Positions 63,568-64,000 of a DNA stretch of 64,000 bases are shown in pieces (position 1 is the first letter of the stretch; each line of letters begins with the position of its first letter). Position numbers and translations under genes: made by a program. The stretch is from NCBI GenBank assembly GCA_041397385.1, contig JAWKWW010000003.1, positions 1 to 64,000 of the forward strand, given 5' to 3'. Below the pieces are notes generated by a model. The model was not told where the DNA came from. It saw only the letters and a list, made by a program, of their open reading frames with translations, and did not search any database. This DNA is from Albidovulum sp041397385. GTDB lineage: Bacteria > Pseudomonadota > Alphaproteobacteria > Rhodobacterales > Rhodobacteraceae.

Positions 63568-64000
63568 ATGAGCCTTGATCCCTCCGCCGGCCTGCCACCG
63601 GTCGTTGCCATCGCGCTGGTTGGCGCGCTGGGTGTCGGTTCGCAATGGCTGGCGTGGCGTTTCCGGATGCCCGCGATCGTGCTGATGCTGCTTGCCGGGC
63701 TGATCGTCGGACCGGCCACCGGGCTCTTTCAGCCGACCCGGGATCTGGGCGATCTGACCGGTCCGCTGATCGCGCTGGCCGTGGCGGTGATCCTTTTCGA
63801 GGGCGGGCTGACGCTCAATTTCGCCAAGCTTGAGGGGGCGGCGCATGGCGTGCGCCGGCTGGTGGTGATCGGAGCGCCGCTGGGCTGGCTCCTGTCGACG
63901 CTGGTCCTGCGTTGGGGGGCCGGGCTCAGCTGGGAAGCGGCCAGCGTTTTCGGCGGCATCCTGATTGTCACCGGACCCACGGTCATCGCGCCCTTGCTGC
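63568..64000 (+). CDS. Cation/proton antiporter, CPA1 type, N-terminal part (runs off right edge)
   Basis: The first 144 residues of a membrane protein with at least four helices: PPVVAIALVGALGVGSQWLA, PAIVLMLLAGLIVGPATGLF, PLIALAVAVILFEGGLTLNF and the start of the next. FEGGLTLNF and VTGPTVIAPLL are hallmark segments of the NhaP-type Na+(K+)/H+ exchangers. ATG 63568 follows GAAAGGA. Any C-terminal TrkA-like domain would lie outside the window. Confidence 0.88.
   Translation, partial: MSLDPSAGLPPVVAIALVGALGVGSQWLAWRFRMPAIVLMLLAGLIVGPATGLFQPTRDLGDLTGPLIALAVAVILFEGGLTLNFAKLEGAAHGVRRLVVIGAPLGWLLSTLVLRWGAGLSWEAASVFGGILIVTGPTVIAPLL

Overview
The window is a piece of a high-GC alphaproteobacterial chromosome, almost certainly Rhodobacteraceae (Rhodobacter/Roseobacter relatives). 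The signs are the tauR-xsc-ackA-soeABC taurine/sulfonate locus, a B12-dependent class II ribonucleotide reductase, 5-aminolevulinate synthase behind an FNR-type box, the ppiD-trpE pair and a family-type intergenic repeat. Layout: bases 1-6934 are accessory DNA and 6935-64000 are mostly core chromosome with a few foreign insertions.

Accessory region. A partial SIR2-like gene runs off the left edge. Then comes an integrative element of about 6.07 kb bounded by a perfect 20-bp direct repeat (782-801 and 6855-6874). The repeat is the 3' end of the tRNA-Asn gene at 6859-6933. The tRNA's original terminator appears to be stranded on the far side of the element (734-760). Inside are a reverse transcriptase resembling antiphage DRT2 (UG2) enzymes with a 408-bp non-coding stretch upstream, a truncated hsdM remnant, a serine recombinase, repeat-rich DNA, three small genes and the tyrosine integrase.

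Core region 7-20 kb. An MBL hydrolase, a sensor kinase and a CAP-domain protein precede tauR, xsc, a TauE-type exporter, ackA and soeABC. Together these turn sulfoacetaldehyde into sulfite and acetyl phosphate, recover ATP from the latter, and export the sulfite or oxidise it to sulfate. Region 20-33 kb carries purMN, rnd, an orphan low-GC nuclease, the ppiD-trpE operon, an aminotransferase, fabI-gpt, pdxH, a two-domain cold-shock protein, a DUF192 protein and tRNA-Pro.

Region 33-38.4 kb is an operon of unknown substrate (class III aminotransferase, two Rieske oxygenases, DMSP-lyase-like cupin). It is divergent from a BetI-like regulator across a BetI-like palindrome. Next is nrdJ, with an NrdR-type box and a structured leader. 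Its 3' end is duplicated around an insert of about 0.67 kb carrying an ImmA/IrrE-type protease. Region 43-50 kb holds an M19 dipeptidase, a three-subunit molybdenum hydroxylase with a MoaD-like protein, and an M20 peptidase. Region 50-64 kb holds hemA, a RodZ-like protein, ispG, a DsbA-like protein, an aminotransferase, amiC, mrcA, a DAO-type oxidase, xthA, erpA, dgt and the start of a cation/proton antiporter.

Caution: about 17 genes, including purM, trpE, nrdJ, xsc and soeA, are broken by single-base frameshifts, often at short homopolymers. Because single-copy housekeeping genes are hit as often as accessory ones, I read these as sequence errors. I annotate each such gene over its full reconstructed span.
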